A DNA stretch of 45,466 nucleotides from NCBI GenBank assembly GCA_902795195.1, contig CADBKF010000003.1, positions 1 to 45,466 of the forward strand, given 5' to 3'. Below the pieces are notes generated by a model. That model searched no databases and was not told the origin of the DNA. It worked only from the letters and a program-made list of their open reading frames with translations. A program made the translations under genes and the position numbers. Of this stretch, positions 43,404 through 45,466 are shown in pieces (position 1 is the stretch's first letter; each line of letters opens with the position of its first letter). This DNA is from Oscillospiraceae bacterium. GTDB taxonomy: Bacteria > Bacillota > Clostridia > Oscillospirales > Oscillospiraceae.

Positions 43404-44723
43404 TCAGTCGATGGTCCGCAGCAGGATGGCCGCGATGTTCTGCGCGCCGCCGTAGCCGCGCAGCATGGCGGTCTTGGGCAGCTTCTTGACCTGGCGTTCG
43501 CCGCATTCGCCGCGCATCTGCATGCAGCACTCGTAGACGTCGGCCAGGCCGGACGCTGCGTGCGCATGGCCGAAGGAGGTACGGCCGCCGTTGGTGTTGA
43601 TGGGCTTGTCGCCGTCGTAGGCGGTGCGGCCCTCGCAGATGTACTTCCAGCCCTCGCCCCAGGGCAGGTAGCCCGCGATCTCGGCAGAGATCAGGTGGGA
43701 GGTGATGATGAAGTCGTTGGCAAAGAAGATGTCGAGCTCCTCGGGCTTGACGCCGGTGTTCTCATAGACCTGGCGGACAGCCTCCTCGGTGGCGCGGATC
43801 TCAAAGTGCGGGGTGGTGGCTTCGCAGGCGGCGTTGCCGATGCCCAGCACCTCGATGGGCTTGTGCTTGAGATTCTTTGCGATCTGGGGGATCATGTCGG
43901 TGGCGCAGACGATGGCGGCGGCAGCGCCGTCACACTTGCGCTCCACACCCTCCATGCGCAGGAAGTCGCCCATGCGGGGGTTGTAGGGAGAGCGCATGTA
44001 GGACATCACATCGGGGAAGCCCTTTTCCTTGGCGATGTCCTCGAACTCGCGGCGCTCGATGGCCAGCGGGTTCTTCGCGGCGTTGCGGCGGTTGTTGATG
44101 GCCATCCAGTTCAGGGTGTCGTCCATCTGCTGCGCAGTGATGCCGCGGGTGCGGACATAGTCCTCCGCCGCGTCGTCATAGATGAGCTCCATCGGGGCCA
44201 TCATGGAACGCGCGTAGCAGCGGTCATACAGCCACATGGTGGTGGCGAGGAACCGGTCCATGGTCATCTTTTCGCGCTTGTAGGGGTGCTTGGGCGTCTC
44301 GACGGTGTCGTTGGGGCCGAAGGGCGCGGGAACGGAGTCGCCGAATTCCACGCAGCCGGTCAGCACGCAGTCGAACTTGCCGGAGGCCACGGCGTTGACC
44401 GCCTGGTCGATGGCGAGGTAGCCCGTGCAGCAGGCCTCGGAGTGGTGGATGGAGCCCTTGCCCTTCATGCCGAACCAGTTGCCGATCTGGATGTTGGGGG
44501 TCAGGTAGTTGGAGCCGTTGAGGGGGCTGGCCTCGCCGTGGAAGTAGAAATCCACATCCTGGGGGCTGACGCCGGCGTCCTCCATGGCCTTGAGGGCTGC
44601 GTAGCCGAACAGCTCGCCCTCGGTCAGGCCGTTGGTCTCCTCGTTGTCAACGGTGTACATGAACGGCGTGCAGCCCACGCCGATGATGGATACGCTGCGG
44701 TTGAGTTTTCCGATTTTTCCCAT
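43404..44723 (-). CDS. Thiolase-like acyltransferase (SCP2/lipid-transfer type)
   Basis: 439 residues. The nucleophile region HHSEACCTGYLAIDQAVN places C98 or C99 at the active-site position; the later GRTSFGHAHAASGLADVYEC corresponds to the catalytic histidine loop GHxxxxSG. A second cysteine loop near the C-terminus, as in biosynthetic thiolases, is replaced by LRGYGGAQNIAAILL. It resembles acetyl-CoA acetyltransferase homologues that need a DUF35 partner. Condensation or retro-aldol cleavage is possible. The ATG at 44723 has AAAGGA upstream. Confidence 0.85.
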   Translation of the reverse strand: MGKIGKLNRSVSIIGVGCTPFMYTVDNEETNGLTEGELFGYAALKAMEDAGVSPQDVDFYFHGEASPLNGSNYLTPNIQIGNWFGMKGKGSIHHSEACCTGYLAIDQAVNAVASGKFDCVLTGCVEFGDSVPAPFGPNDTVETPKHPYKREKMTMDRFLATTMWLYDRCYARSMMAPMELIYDDAAEDYVRTRGITAQQMDDTLNWMAINNRRNAAKNPLAIERREFEDIAKEKGFPDVMSYMRSPYNPRMGDFLRMEGVERKCDGAAAAIVCATDMIPQIAKNLKHKPIEVLGIGNAACEATTPHFEIRATEEAVRQVYENTGVKPEELDIFFANDFIITSHLISAEIAGYLPWGEGWKYICEGRTAYDGDKPINTNGGRTSFGHAHAASGLADVYECCMQMRGECGERQVKKLPKTAMLRGYGGAQNIAAILLRTID

Positions 44724-44754
44724 AGTGTCGTCCTTTCGCTGATTTTTTGGTCGG

Positions 44755-44786
44755 GCTCTCATGCCGGCGTGCACCGGCATGAGAGC
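44755..44786. repeat. Hairpin in the ferredoxin-thiolase gap
   Basis: GCTCTCATGCCGG (44755-44767) pairs with CCGGCATGAGAGC (44774-44786). No T-run on the minus strand beyond a distant A/T stretch, so an mRNA-processing or weak attenuation role is as likely as termination. Confidence 0.6.
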
Positions 44787-44792
44787 TTGGTA

Positions 44793-45365
44793 TTACCGTC
44801 TGCAGGGGATGGGCTTGAGCGGACAGCGGGGCTTGACCGCGCCGGCGAGGACGATGGCGTCCTCGTCGCAGGCGTCCTTACAGGCGCCGCACTGGGTGCA
44901 CTCAGCCTGGTTGATGACGTGCACGAACTTCTTTCTGCCCAGGATCGCGTCCTCGGGGCAGGCGTCGAGGCAGTCGCCGCAGCCGATGCAGTCGCCGGCG
45001 ATGATGTGGTAGGTCATAAAGCGCTTGCACACGCCGGCGCGGCAGCTCTTTTTGGCCGCGTGATCCTCCAGATCCTTGCGGTAGCGCTCCATGGCCTCCA
45101 GGAAGGCCAGGGCGATGTCGTCGCCGTCCTCGCACATGGACTGGTCCTTCATGACCGAGCACAGATCGCTCAGAAGCTCCAGGTCACCGGGGCGGGCCTT
45201 CTTCTCGGCCAGGTCGTTGATCACCATTTCCAGCTGCGTTGCGCCCTCGTAGCCGAAGGTGCATTTGCCGCAGTTTTTGCACTTGTTGTCCGCAAGCTCC
45301 TTGCGCAGGACGTCTACGATACACTCTTTTTCAGTGAGATTCTTCACACGTTCCAGCATAGACAT
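44793..45365 (-). CDS. Iron-sulfur protein: NuoF-type 4Fe-4S domain plus 2[4Fe-4S] ferredoxin
   Basis: 190 residues. The N-terminal part (CKNCGKC at 29-35, then C69 and C78) resembles the C-terminal cluster domain of NuoF/HydB-type subunits but stands alone without the FMN domain. The second part is a bacterial ferredoxin: CIGCGDCLDACP (126-137) and CTQCGACKDACD (156-167). The start at 45365 has AAGGAGG nine bases upstream. It follows a flavoprotein gene by 14 bases and probably carries its electrons. Confidence 0.88.
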   Translation of the reverse strand: MSMLERVKNLTEKECIVDVLRKELADNKCKNCGKCTFGYEGATQLEMVINDLAEKKARPGDLELLSDLCSVMKDQSMCEDGDDIALAFLEAMERYRKDLEDHAAKKSCRAGVCKRFMTYHIIAGDCIGCGDCLDACPEDAILGRKKFVHVINQAECTQCGACKDACDEDAIVLAGAVKPRCPLKPIPCRR

Positions 45366-45379
45366 ATCGCAGCACCTCC

Positions 45380-45466
45380 TTAATATTCGTTCCAGAGCTT
45401 GGGTCTGGTGAGCTGCAGGCGCAGATCGCACTGCAGGCAGCGGGTGGCCTCGCAGCCGGCCTGCTC
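45380..45466 (-). CDS. C-terminal 28 residues of an FAD/NAD(P)-dependent oxidoreductase (GltD-like), truncated by the window
   Basis: The minus-strand frame from 45466 reads EQAGCEATRCLQCDLRLQLT and ends in RPKLWNEY and TAA at 45382-45380. The ATRCLQCDLR tail is typical of GltD-like flavoproteins that partner with ferredoxin or NuoF-type subunits. The rest lies outside the window. Confidence 0.75.
   Translation of the reverse strand, partial: EQAGCEATRCLQCDLRLQLTRPKLWNEY

Overview
The window is GC-rich DNA from a spore-forming, anaerobic Clostridia-type bacterium, most likely a gut Oscillospirales member. This is inferred from the gene set: type III glutamine synthetase, FtsH/TilS, a DnaB-L9-GdpP operon, an L10 leader with rplJ-rplL, a BMP-type nucleoside ABC importer, butyrate kinase, and a SpoVT remnant. 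No rRNA, tRNA or CRISPR array was recognised.

Layout. 1-1716 is the 3' part of glnN. 1772-11577 is a minus-strand block: acyl-activating ligase, ACP and acyl-ACP thioesterase (overlapping starts and stops), then gdpP, rplI, dnaB, tilS, ftsH. Divergent from it, 11784-17239 holds a polyunsaturated fatty acid isomerase homologue, a CrtI-like flavoenzyme, a ferredoxin-reductase-like protein and an AqpZ-type aquaporin. 17449-20971 holds a small HEYGH membrane protein, Mini-RNase III, RqcH and small membrane proteins. 21177-25239 is a two-component system, a membrane-anchored protein and a VanY-like carboxypeptidase, followed by convergent trkA-trkH. 28326-33081 is the nucleoside/BMP importer, and 33329-34270 is rplJ-rplL. 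35333-38672 is a scrambled accessory region: a serine recombinase whose reading frame runs into a 5'-truncated spoVT, small element genes and a 5'-truncated acyl-CoA thioesterase. 39043-45466 is a minus-strand block: flavoprotein tail, ferredoxin protein, thiolase, DUF35 protein, ACP, phosphate acyltransferase, butyrate kinase and two membrane proteins.

The strongest unexplained signal is a set of short-word tandem arrays with constant period and variable word. At 13188-13747 a small four-helix-bundle protein gene is bracketed by ten 7-bp units on its left and five reverse-complement 7-bp units on its right, with a predicted stem-loop between gene and right array. The whole unit sits between two co-oriented lipid flavoenzyme genes. 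Three protein-less loci have the same plan (left array, hairpin, right array): dnaB/tilS (5149-5274), rplI/dnaB (6638-6774, period 8) and 17291-17480. A half-copy lies at 35269-35303. They occupy intergenic space almost codon to codon. I read this as a possible autonomous element plus non-autonomous relatives; that is inference.

The window also carries several families of small palindromic (MITE-like) repeats. Some have been captured into coding frames: the histidine kinase C-terminus and the recombinase C-terminus.
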